Origin: Ruminococcus flavefaciens
GTDB lineage: Bacteria > Bacillota > Clostridia > Oscillospirales > Ruminococcaceae
NCBI GenBank assembly: GCA_023667045.1
Contig: JAMPAU010000012.1
Span: 1-39,231, forward strand
Reading direction: 5' to 3'
DNA length: 39,231 bases
The stretch's first letter is position 1. Every line of letters begins with the position of its first letter. Positions 21,428 through 29,007 of the stretch are shown piece after piece. The notes under the pieces are model-generated. The model saw only the letters and a program-made list of their open reading frames with translations, was not told the origin of the DNA and made no database searches. The position numbers and the translations under genes were made by a program.

Positions 21428-22885
21428 TCAGTATTGTTCACTTATCCATATGGAAGCACGGTTCTGAATCATGTCAACGGTATCATCAATGGAATGCTCG
21501 CCGGCAAAATATGCCATAACCTCATCTTCTATTATTTTCCAGAGTTCACGGTCAATGGTAGTTTCCCACCTGTCAATGCTGTCAAGGTATTTTTTCATCT
21601 TGTCAATTTCTTCTTGAGTTGGCATAGCTACAGTGTATTCAACGCCCTTGTCGCTTCTTCTGCCGTCGTCGTATTCGCCGTTTATTGTTTTCTGAGCGGT
21701 TATGTCAAAGGCGTTATTGTTTATACAAAAACCTTTTTCAGCTGAATAATGTATATATTCCTCTCCGTCAATATTATCCACATATTTTTCTCTTACATCA
21801 TTCTGCTGGTATTCTTCGGTGCAGAACTGACGGATAAACTCCCATGCACCTTTCTGTTTTTCGGGGGAAGACTTGGCACTTATCGAGTATGTAAATTCAC
21901 TGGTAAAAAACGCTCCTTGTCCGTCTGGTGATGGATAACCTACTAATGTGTATGGAGGATTAGTATTTAATCCAATGTTATCAGATTCTCCAAATACCTT
22001 TGCCGACATAATACCACTTAGACCATATGCCAATACAAATCTTTGAGATTCATAATCCCATTCACCTTTCTGACCATTGTTACTTTCAAATCTGTTGCAG
22101 AATTCAAGAATTTTTCTGAACTCCGGACAATCAAAATTAACTTCTGCATTTTCGTAATCGACAAATGATACAAGGTTTGACCTAAGAATATCATAGTAAA
22201 TATTTTCGCTGTCCCTTGAACCATTTACAGTTGCTCCCTCCGGCATCTGCTCCCAGTGTGAAATAAACTCGTCAACAGTCCAGTTTTCCTTATCACCGAC
22301 ATACCTTGATTCTCCTGCCAAAGTAGTTAAACTGTAGTACACAGGCAAAGAACAGAGTTTACCGTCTGTCTCATTAAGGCTGAGAATGTGCTGATTGAGA
22401 GTTGATGTATTTACTTCGGGGTCATTTTCCATAAAAGGATACAAATCTGCGAATGCCCCCATATTCCTGAGAATTTCATATTTAGACTGATTGATGAATG
22501 TATATGACGGTATAATATCAATGCTGTCAGTATTCATAATATCTTGTGTAATGTTGAAATCAACTGTCAATCCGTCTTTTTCATTCATAACAGCCGTATC
22601 AAATTCCTTGTTGTAAAAATCCATATCAACAATCTTAGTAACAATCTGATAGCCGTTGTCAAGAGCGTTGAAGCTGTCGATTTCGTCTTGTAATTCAGTA
22701 CGCATTGTTGAGTTTGTCGCCAGTGTGATGATTATATCTTCCTTGTTTTCATTGTCCGGTACAATGTCTTGTGATTCTGTAACTGCGGAACTTTCTGATT
22801 TAATATCTGCCTGTTTAATCTCACTGCACGATACCGCCGTAAGTGTCAGTGCTGAGATACACGCAACTATAATGTTTTTCTTCAT
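21428..22885 (-). CDS. solute-binding lipoprotein (family 1)
   Basis: A 485-residue lipoprotein with a signal peptide and lipobox (TAVSC, Cys20). It is a family 1 ABC solute-binding protein that lacks the large extra domain of the 16459 protein but shares its C-terminal pattern (MIQNRASIWISEQ), the internal LYPFMENDPEVN-type segment and the general order. I start it at the ATG at 22885 behind GGGGG; the frame is open for 23 more codons without support. It is a single gene with no permease nearby. The conserved upstream element shared with the other binding-protein gene suggests that both answer to the same regulator. Confidence 0.85.
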   Translation of the reverse strand: MKKNIIVACISALTLTAVSCSEIKQADIKSESSAVTESQDIVPDNENKEDIIITLATNSTMRTELQDEIDSFNALDNGYQIVTKIVDMDFYNKEFDTAVMNEKDGLTVDFNITQDIMNTDSIDIIPSYTFINQSKYEILRNMGAFADLYPFMENDPEVNTSTLNQHILSLNETDGKLCSLPVYYSLTTLAGESRYVGDKENWTVDEFISHWEQMPEGATVNGSRDSENIYYDILRSNLVSFVDYENAEVNFDCPEFRKILEFCNRFESNNGQKGEWDYESQRFVLAYGLSGIMSAKVFGESDNIGLNTNPPYTLVGYPSPDGQGAFFTSEFTYSISAKSSPEKQKGAWEFIRQFCTEEYQQNDVREKYVDNIDGEEYIHYSAEKGFCINNNAFDITAQKTINGEYDDGRRSDKGVEYTVAMPTQEEIDKMKKYLDSIDRWETTIDRELWKIIEDEVMAYFAGEHSIDDTVDMIQNRASIWISEQY

Positions 22886-22935
22886 TTTTGTGCCCCCATA
22901 AAATTTTTTTAAATGTATTAAAACATTCTGTATAC

Positions 22936-22969
22936 AAGTGATTTCAGAGGACAAAAAAGACGAATTTTT
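22936..22969 (-). promoter_or_regulatory. conserved element upstream of binding-protein gene 2
   Basis: On the minus strand, AAAAATTCGTCTTTTT, nine variable bases, AAATCACTT, equal to the element at 16392-16425 in both sequence and spacing. It lies about 50 nt before the start codon. No consensus -35 box is visible. Confidence 0.6.
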
Positions 22970-23031
22970 TATATTTTTCTACTTTTTGTACGAATTATGA
23001 TATGCATATGGCTGCTTTTTTTGTGTGATTT

Positions 23032-23157
23032 GTGAACTATATACAGAAAGTTATAAAGGATATAGATAATTATTTTGAAGATAATACTTTAATTGTAAGA
23101 AATAAACTCAGAAAAATATATAATAATGTATTAGTAGTTCACAAGAAACCGGAATAG
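23032..23157 (+). pseudogene. 3' remnant of an unknown gene
   Basis: An open stretch of 41 codons begins at a GTG three codons after an in-frame TGA and has no ribosome site. It reads as a charged helical peptide (IQKVIKDIDNYFED, then KLRKIYNNVLVVHKKPE). Its stop lies one base before a terminator-like hairpin, which suggests the tail of a gene whose front has been lost. It sits between binding-protein gene 2 and the restriction-modification operon. The family is unknown. A small real protein is possible but less likely. Confidence 0.4.
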
Positions 23158-23202
23158 CTCGGCAGACAGGATTTAAATATGCTGAAGCCGAGTATATTTT
23201 TT
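23158..23202 (+). terminator. terminator of the remnant gene
   Basis: CTCGGC (23158-23163) pairs with GCCGAG (23187-23192) around a large loop and is followed by TATATTTTTT. It lies between the gene remnant and the promoter of the methyltransferase operon. Confidence 0.6.
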
Positions 23203-23229
23203 CTAAAAAATAAAATCTTCTCTTATGAC

Positions 23230-23258
23230 TTGAAAAAAGTTGTTATATATGTTATAAT
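23230..23258 (+). promoter_or_regulatory. promoter of the restriction-modification operon
   Basis: TTGAAA (23230-23235), 17-nt spacer, TATAAT (23253-23258), 36 nt before the first methyltransferase start codon. Confidence 0.8.
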
Positions 23259-23294
23259 GAAATATATTAAAGAGGCAAAAAAGGAGCAGAATTA

Positions 23295-24227
23295 ATGAAT
23301 ATAGTATCCTTGTTTAGCGGAATCGGTGGTCTTGATGCTGGTTTTGAACAAACAGGCTTTAATATTGTGTGGGCTAACGATTATGATAAATACGCCGTTG
23401 AAACATATAAGGCAAATTATAAAAACACTATAGTATGTGGTGATATTAATGAAATTCCCTTAGATGATATACCGTCTTTTGACGTTTTAATCGGAGGATT
23501 TCCTTGTCAGCCGTTTAGTATGATGGGTTCAGAGCTTGGTTTTGAAGATACGAGAGGTACTCTTTTCTTTAGAATTGCTGAAATAATTAAACATAAAATT
23601 TCACTTAATGAAAAACCAAGAGCAATTATTCTTGAAAATGTACGTACCCTTAAAACACATGATAAAGGTCGGACATTTAAGGTTATAAAAAACGTGTTAG
23701 AAAAGGAACTGAAATATAAGGTATTCGATACGGTTTTAAATACTGCTGATTATGGTATTCCTCAAATACGAAACAGAACATACATAGTGTGTTTTGCGAA
23801 TGAAAATTCAGAGTTTGAATTTCCATTGCCAGTACCGCTTAATCTCACACTACAGGATTTACTGGAGCATGATGTTGAAGAAAAATACTATCTCTCTGAT
23901 AAGATTCTTCCGACAATTCTTTCGGACGGTACAGGCGGTTATAAAGCAAAGTCGGAAATAGATTTAAAGATTGCCCGTCCGCTGTGTGCAACAATGGCAA
24001 AAATGCATCGTGCTTGTCAGGATAATTATGTAACTCAAAACGGACGAGTGAGAAAGCTGACACCGAGAGAATGTGCCAGATTACAGGGATTTTCAGATAA
24101 CTTTATTATTCCTGTATCAAATTGTCAAGCCTATAAGCAATTTGGAAACGCTGTTACAGTTAATGTTTCTCGTGCTGTTGCTGAAAAAGTAAGAAAAGAA
24201 CTTGAAAGATTAGGAGAGTGGTATTAA
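23295..24227 (+). CDS. DNA (cytosine-5) methyltransferase 1, LlaJI-like M1
   Basis: A complete 310-residue m5C methyltransferase. Motif I is FSGIGG (7-12), motif IV has the catalytic Cys71 (GGFPCQPFS), motif VI is ENV (114-116), motif VIII is QIRNR (157-161) and motif X is QFGNAV (282-287). The target-recognition region between VIII and X is about 100 residues. AAGGAG precedes the ATG. Its stop shares a base with the start of the second methyltransferase (TAATG). Two m5C enzymes in one system usually mean an asymmetric target in which each enzyme modifies one strand. The target sequence cannot be read from the protein. Confidence 0.95.
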   Translation: MNIVSLFSGIGGLDAGFEQTGFNIVWANDYDKYAVETYKANYKNTIVCGDINEIPLDDIPSFDVLIGGFPCQPFSMMGSELGFEDTRGTLFFRIAEIIKHKISLNEKPRAIILENVRTLKTHDKGRTFKVIKNVLEKELKYKVFDTVLNTADYGIPQIRNRTYIVCFANENSEFEFPLPVPLNLTLQDLLEHDVEEKYYLSDKILPTILSDGTGGYKAKSEIDLKIARPLCATMAKMHRACQDNYVTQNGRVRKLTPRECARLQGFSDNFIIPVSNCQAYKQFGNAVTVNVSRAVAEKVRKELERLGEWY

Positions 24228-25663
24228 TGAATGTTTTTCAAGTTGATTTAAATGAAATTGAAGCAATATTGCTTGCCTTATATCCAAGTTCCGATAAGGC
24301 GGATTTAGGTGCAGAAAAAGTTTTGTCTAAAATGTCGGTAATAACAGATGAGGATTATCTTAATAACCGCATGACCTATATCAAATCTCATGCTGATAAT
24401 TCTCAAATCCTTAAAAGCGGTTTGTCTGAAATATTTAACGACTATTGCAAGAGTAACGAGTGTACAGAATGTCCGGTTTGTAAGTATTGCAATTCATATA
24501 TAATGGAAAGAAGACAAAGTTTTGACCATTCAGCACCGGTTATGATAGATTTATTTTGCGGTGCTGGTGGTCTGTCTCTGGGATTTACGCAGGAAGGTTT
24601 TATTACAAGCCTTGCAAATGATATAGAACCATGTTGTATTGATACATATTCCCACAATCACCCCGATTTGCCACGAAAGTATATAGTACTTGGGGACATT
24701 CAAAATGTTGTCAATGATATAAAAAGCTTAATGAGATTTCAGAATGTCGATGTGATTGTTGGCGGACCGCCATGTCAAGGTTTTAGTATGGCAAACCGCC
24801 AAAGGCTTATTAATGACCCCCGAAATCAATTATATAAAAATTATGTAAAAGCGGTTGAGTTGGTGCAACCTCGTTTCTTTGTCATGGAAAATGTCAAGGG
24901 TATGCTTTCGGTTGCCAGTCAGGTTGTTGAAGACTTTGAGACAATAGGATATAACGTTTCTTATCGGGTACTGAATGCTAAAGATTTTGGCGTGCCACAG
25001 AACAGGGAACGCCTAATATATATAGGCAACAGAATAGGAGCGGATAATTCTGTGATACTTGATGAAATAAGTTCATTATCGTCAAGTATACCACACAGTG
25101 TACTCGCCGATGCAATAGAGGGGTTACGACCACTGGAAGCTTCAAGGAAAAAAAATGATACAGAATCAAATTCAGTCCAATCTGGCGGAAAAATCGAAAA
25201 GTCAACGTCTATCAATGCCAACAGCTACATAACATACATTAATCAAGGGCGTAAATATCCGCTGACTTTTAATCACAAAGCCCGATACAATAATGATAGA
25301 GATATTGAGATTTATGGCAGAATGCTACCCGGCGATAAGTCAGACGACCCTAAAATAGCTGATATAATGCCATATAAAAGCAGAAATAATATCTTTAAAG
25401 ATAAGTATTTTAAGTTAGAACCCTCAAAAATCTGCAAAACAATTACCGCCCATATGAAATTTGACTGCAATATGTACATACACCCGTCACAAGCACGTGG
25501 ATTAACACCAAGAGAATCAGCAAGAATCCAGTCCTATCCAGATGATTATTTCTTTCGTGGGTCTTATACAAAGACCTATATGCAGATAGGAAATTCAGTA
25601 CCGCCATTGCTGGGGCGTGCTATTGCTTCAATTATAAAAAAGCACTTGAAAGGAGAAAAGTAA
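24227..25663 (+). CDS. DNA (cytosine-5) methyltransferase 2 with N-terminal Cys cluster, LlaJI-like M2
   Basis: A 478-residue m5C methyltransferase. Residues 1-100 are an added N-terminal region with five cysteines at 74, 79, 82, 85 and 88 (CX4CX2CX2CX2C), probably a metal or Fe-S site. The catalytic part begins at motif I (FCGAGG, 110-115), with catalytic Cys183 in GGPPCQGFS, ENV in motif VI and QNRERL in motif VIII. Motif X is near the end (QIGNSVPP). I start it at the ATG at 24227, which overlaps the M1 stop by one base; a GTG nine bases earlier is in frame but less likely. Its stop is followed immediately by the McrB-like start. Confidence 0.94.
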   Translation: MNVFQVDLNEIEAILLALYPSSDKADLGAEKVLSKMSVITDEDYLNNRMTYIKSHADNSQILKSGLSEIFNDYCKSNECTECPVCKYCNSYIMERRQSFDHSAPVMIDLFCGAGGLSLGFTQEGFITSLANDIEPCCIDTYSHNHPDLPRKYIVLGDIQNVVNDIKSLMRFQNVDVIVGGPPCQGFSMANRQRLINDPRNQLYKNYVKAVELVQPRFFVMENVKGMLSVASQVVEDFETIGYNVSYRVLNAKDFGVPQNRERLIYIGNRIGADNSVILDEISSLSSSIPHSVLADAIEGLRPLEASRKKNDTESNSVQSGGKIEKSTSINANSYITYINQGRKYPLTFNHKARYNNDRDIEIYGRMLPGDKSDDPKIADIMPYKSRNNIFKDKYFKLEPSKICKTITAHMKFDCNMYIHPSQARGLTPRESARIQSYPDDYFFRGSYTKTYMQIGNSVPPLLGRAIASIIKKHLKGEK

Positions 25664-27211
25664 ATGAATTTTGATGAAGCAATCAAGATTGTTAAAGAAG
25701 AACTTGAAAAAGTTGGCACTCTTATTGATGCTAATCGTTACGACGGAATTATTGTTAAAAGGCTTACCGAGAGCAATATATTAGATGAGGGAAGAAAATC
25801 ACATCAAACCCATATTGCTATTACTGGTGAGCAAATGGATATATTCCCATATTTGTATGCTGACGGATACAAGTATTCTAACAATAGTGCTTTAAAAAAA
25901 TACTTTATCCTACAAGTACCAGTGTACATATCTGAAACAAATATAAAACATTTGGGTGGCAATAGAATGGATTTCACATTTACAGACGGTATGTGTGAAA
26001 CAACAACTACTATTGTTCGCAGTAAAAGAGAAAAATCAGCAGACCAAATTCAAGTTTCTATGTTAGATAAAGACGGTAAGGCTTTCATATCATTTAGGCG
26101 TTTACTGCATGAAAATTATTATTTTGTTCTTTTGAAGTGTAAAAATGAATTGAAGTATCATATATTTGGCGTAAAAAGTGATAACATAAGTTTAATTTCC
26201 AATTTAAATAATAAATTTTTTAATCTTAATACAAATACAGTAGTCAATTCGCAGTCATTTGTTGATAATTCAGAGGAGAACAAAACAGAAGACAAGGATT
26301 GTTTAGAGATTACTCGCAGTCCGAGAGTTAATCCAGTCCACCCGCTTAACCGGATTGTTTACGGTGCGCCCGGAACAGGTAAAACCTATTCTATGGTTGA
26401 ATACGCACTTGCAACACTTGAAAACATCAGTTTAAGTGATTTCAGAAAAAACAATACAGACCGTAAAGCTAATGTTGCAAAATACAAAGACATGGTAAAA
26501 GAAGAAAGAATTATTTTTACTACATTCCACCAAAATTACGGTTATGAGGAATTTATAGAGGGTTTGCGTCCCGACAAGGACAGTGAAAATCTTTCTTTTA
26601 AGGTTGTTGACGGCATTTTTAAGAAAATCGCTCTTAAAGCTATTGATGACCATACAAACAATTATGTAATTATTATTGATGAAATAAACCGTGCTAACAT
26701 TTCAAAAGTATTCGGCGAACTGATTACGCTTATCGAAGATGACAAGCGTTGGGGTGAAATCAATGAGATGAGCGTGGTTCTGCCTTCCGGAAATAACTTT
26801 GCTGTTCCGAATAATCTTTATATTATCGGTACTATGAACTCGGCAGATAAATCTATTTCCTTAATTGATACGGCACTCCGCAGAAGATTTCACTTTATTG
26901 AACAAAAACCGGAGGCTTGGCGAGTGACGGATAACGTTCTTAATTCTGTGATGACAGAGCTTAATGAAGAACTTATTGAGGAGTTAAAGAGTACTGACCT
27001 GCTGATAGGACACTCTTATTTTATGAATAAGAATGAAGATGAACTTTGTTCGATATTAAATGAAAATATCATTCCTTTACTTTATGAATATTTCTTTGAT
27101 GACAGTAATAAGGTTAGGCAAATTCTGGATTCAGTAATAAAAAATACTGGTGCATCTATAGAAATAGAAGATTCAAATATTGGAAGAATATCCGTTATAA
27201 CAAAAGGGTGA
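25664..27211 (+). CDS. McrB-like AAA+ GTPase, restriction subunit R1 of an LlaJI-like system
   Basis: A 515-residue motor protein. Residues 1-210 form an N-terminal domain that differs from E. coli McrB and is probably the DNA-recognition part, followed by a polar linker. The AAA+ domain has Walker A (GAPGTGKTY, 234-242), Walker B (IIIDEIN, DE at 339-340) and the McrB signature MNSADKS (391-397), which is linked to GTP use. The start codon touches the M2 stop codon, so translation is coupled. In LlaJI the equivalent subunit recognises the site and drives translocation with the nuclease partner. Here the partner gene follows after 6 nt. Confidence 0.92.
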   Translation: MNFDEAIKIVKEELEKVGTLIDANRYDGIIVKRLTESNILDEGRKSHQTHIAITGEQMDIFPYLYADGYKYSNNSALKKYFILQVPVYISETNIKHLGGNRMDFTFTDGMCETTTTIVRSKREKSADQIQVSMLDKDGKAFISFRRLLHENYYFVLLKCKNELKYHIFGVKSDNISLISNLNNKFFNLNTNTVVNSQSFVDNSEENKTEDKDCLEITRSPRVNPVHPLNRIVYGAPGTGKTYSMVEYALATLENISLSDFRKNNTDRKANVAKYKDMVKEERIIFTTFHQNYGYEEFIEGLRPDKDSENLSFKVVDGIFKKIALKAIDDHTNNYVIIIDEINRANISKVFGELITLIEDDKRWGEINEMSVVLPSGNNFAVPNNLYIIGTMNSADKSISLIDTALRRRFHFIEQKPEAWRVTDNVLNSVMTELNEELIEELKSTDLLIGHSYFMNKNEDELCSILNENIIPLLYEYFFDDSNKVRQILDSVIKNTGASIEIEDSNIGRISVITKG

Positions 27212-27217
27212 GTAGTT

Positions 27218-28603
27218 TTGAATGTGAATGCATATGAATATGGAACTACACTAAATCAACAGAATTTGCCTAAATCATGGTTAACGTCTCTTGAAGAACT
27301 TCAAACTTTTCTTCAAAAAAGCTGGGAACAGCGAAATTTATTATATACTGACAGCAATAAATCTGAAACTCAGCAGTTTTTAAAGTTTACAGAACCAAAT
27401 TCAATTAAAACAAATGGATATATTGGTACTATTATATTCAAGGGTCATCAGCTAAATATTTATCCACGAGTTTTTAAAAAGTCGATTACTGACACAAATG
27501 CTGATAATAATTCACAGAAACATCTGCTACATTGCATTTCAAAATGGATTGAATACAGTAGTCAAGATAAAAAACTTCCATTTCTTAATCTGTCCGTTGG
27601 ATTGGATTATGCTGATAATCTGCGAGAATTATTTATAACGCTATATGTTAGGTATCTTAAAGGCATTATAAGCAGAGGTATATATTATCAGTATGTTGAT
27701 GAATCAGAAGACTGTCGGTCAATCAAAGGAAGATTTAATCTTTGCAATTATATAACAAAGAAAATTCCAAGCGGACAGTATGATAAATTTAAATGCGAAT
27801 ATTCAAAGTTTAATTATGATAATTTGATTAACAGAATAATTAAATACACTTGTGTGCAGTTGCTCAAAAATACTTCACAGAATAATCAAAAAAATTTAAG
27901 AATTATTCTTGCCAAGCTAAATGAAGTATCTGATGTAAAATGCACCCCACGAGACTGTGACATGGTTCGTCTTGATAAATCACACAAAGATTATAACATA
28001 ATTATAAATATGAGTAAGATGTTTTTAATCAATCAAGTTTCAGATTTCACTAAGGATAATAATGATTCATTTTGTTTTCTATTCCACACCCAAGATTTAT
28101 TTGAGGACTTTATCGGCTGGAATATAAAAGAAATTCTTAATGAAAAGAATATCAAGGTAAATCTCCAAAAAAGCGATAAATACCTTATAGATAAAGTAAT
28201 ATACAAAGACCAATCATTTAGAAAAGTTTTTCAGATGAAACATGATATATATTTTGAATATCAAGGTAAAGTAATAATTCTTGATACGAAATACAAAGAA
28301 CTTGAAAGGTTTGAAAACTGCACAGATATTAGAAAATGTATCAGCAAAGAAGTAAAACAAAGTGACTGCTATCAAATGATTTCATATGCCACAAAGCGAG
28401 ATTGCAAAGACATTTATCTTCTTTATCCAATGTATCGCCACGAAAGCATAGAGCCATGTTTTCCTGTTGCGGTAATAGAATTGCCAGAGGGAGAAGTTAT
28501 AAATCTTCATCTGATACGTTTACCATATGTATTTGAGGAATCAGACAGCGGTGAAAAACTTATCAGCGAATTGAGAGAAGTAGTAGAGAGAGAATTATTA
28601 TGA
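27218..28603 (+). CDS. McrC-like PD-(D/E)XK nuclease, restriction subunit R2 of an LlaJI-like system
   Basis: A 461-residue McrC-family protein. The N-terminal part (to about 120) contacts the GTPase ring in known McrBC. The C-terminal nuclease has the active-site residues Asp343 (MKHDIYFEY) and Asp356-Thr-Lys358 (VIILDTKYK), then a helix with QMISYA, so it looks active. The likely start is TTG at 27218 behind AAAGGGTGAG; GTG at 27224 is the alternative. It is the last complete gene of the operon. Its stop overlaps the ATG of a 24-codon frame that may be the stub of a fifth gene. Confidence 0.92.
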   Translation: MNVNAYEYGTTLNQQNLPKSWLTSLEELQTFLQKSWEQRNLLYTDSNKSETQQFLKFTEPNSIKTNGYIGTIIFKGHQLNIYPRVFKKSITDTNADNNSQKHLLHCISKWIEYSSQDKKLPFLNLSVGLDYADNLRELFITLYVRYLKGIISRGIYYQYVDESEDCRSIKGRFNLCNYITKKIPSGQYDKFKCEYSKFNYDNLINRIIKYTCVQLLKNTSQNNQKNLRIILAKLNEVSDVKCTPRDCDMVRLDKSHKDYNIIINMSKMFLINQVSDFTKDNNDSFCFLFHTQDLFEDFIGWNIKEILNEKNIKVNLQKSDKYLIDKVIYKDQSFRKVFQMKHDIYFEYQGKVIILDTKYKELERFENCTDIRKCISKEVKQSDCYQMISYATKRDCKDIYLLYPMYRHESIEPCFPVAVIELPEGEVINLHLIRLPYVFEESDSGEKLISELREVVERELL

Positions 28604-28674
28604 AATTATACTGCTATCCGTATTTACAAGCACGGACTGGCAATGATTGTAGTATTAAAAAAAGATGTGTTTAA
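28600..28674 (+). pseudogene. 24-codon stub after the nuclease gene
   Basis: An ATG overlapping the nuclease stop (ATGA) opens a 24-codon frame (MKLYCYPYLQARTGNDCSIK, then a stop). The LQAR-G-DC-I pattern resembles the start of some metallo-beta-lactamase-fold proteins. The frame ends inside a terminator hairpin, which suggests that a fifth operon gene was deleted down to its start. The resemblance is short and this is tentative. Confidence 0.3.
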
Positions 28675-28700
28675 TTTAAAAAACACATCTTTTTATTTTA
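28661..28700 (+). terminator. terminator of the restriction-modification operon
   Basis: AAAGATGTGTTT, a short loop, AAACACATCTTT: a perfect 12-bp stem followed by a T-rich tract. It can also work in the minus direction for the half-dockerin frame. Confidence 0.85.
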
Positions 28701-28716
28701 TTTGATTATTAATTTT

Positions 28717-28884
28717 TTAAATCAGAACCTGTTTCATTATGCATAGGTCAAAAATGTCAATCTTATTGTCTTTGCATATGTCGCCTACCAGTTGTTCAAA
28801 GTCACTTCGGGGACAGCAAGAAGCCATTTCTGTATTAATTTCGTCCTCTACTTTGTTTTCACTGTAAGTATCAGTAAATGACAT
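28717..28884 (-). pseudogene. orphan half-dockerin fragment
   Basis: A 55-codon frame starting with ATG but without a ribosome site or signal peptide. Its C-terminal 22 residues are one dockerin repeat (GDICKDNKIDIFDLCIMKQV), close to the second repeats of the other dockerins in the window. Before that comes an acidic stretch without a recognised domain. It is most likely the 3' end of a lost dockerin-bearing gene. Confidence 0.6.
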
Positions 28885-28904
28885 GAAAAATTTGACACTT
28901 TATC

Positions 28905-28933
28905 TTGACAACAGTTCAATATTTTGGTATAAT
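28905..28933 (+). promoter_or_regulatory. promoter of the rhamnogalacturonan operon
   Basis: TTGACA (28905-28910), 17-nt spacer, TATAAT (28928-28933). The leader to the first start codon is about 70 nt and shows no obvious structure. Confidence 0.85.
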
Positions 28934-29007
28934 TTATTCATTAGTTAAGAGCTTGTTCTGAAATTTAATAACAACGAGTTTTAAATTTATAACTGGAGTG
29001 TGATTAC

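Noticed and set aside
16365-23035. GATTTGTGA followed by a TATACA-like block at both 16365 and 23027
   Set aside because: The second copy points the opposite way relative to its gene and lies in AT-rich sequence; the match is short, so I do not count it as part of the shared element.
23295-28603. Reading the McrB/McrC-like genes as a classical methyl-dependent McrBC system
   Set aside because: Two intact m5C methyltransferase genes in the same coupled operon would make the cell's own DNA a target for a methyl-dependent enzyme; the LlaJI arrangement explains the four genes better.
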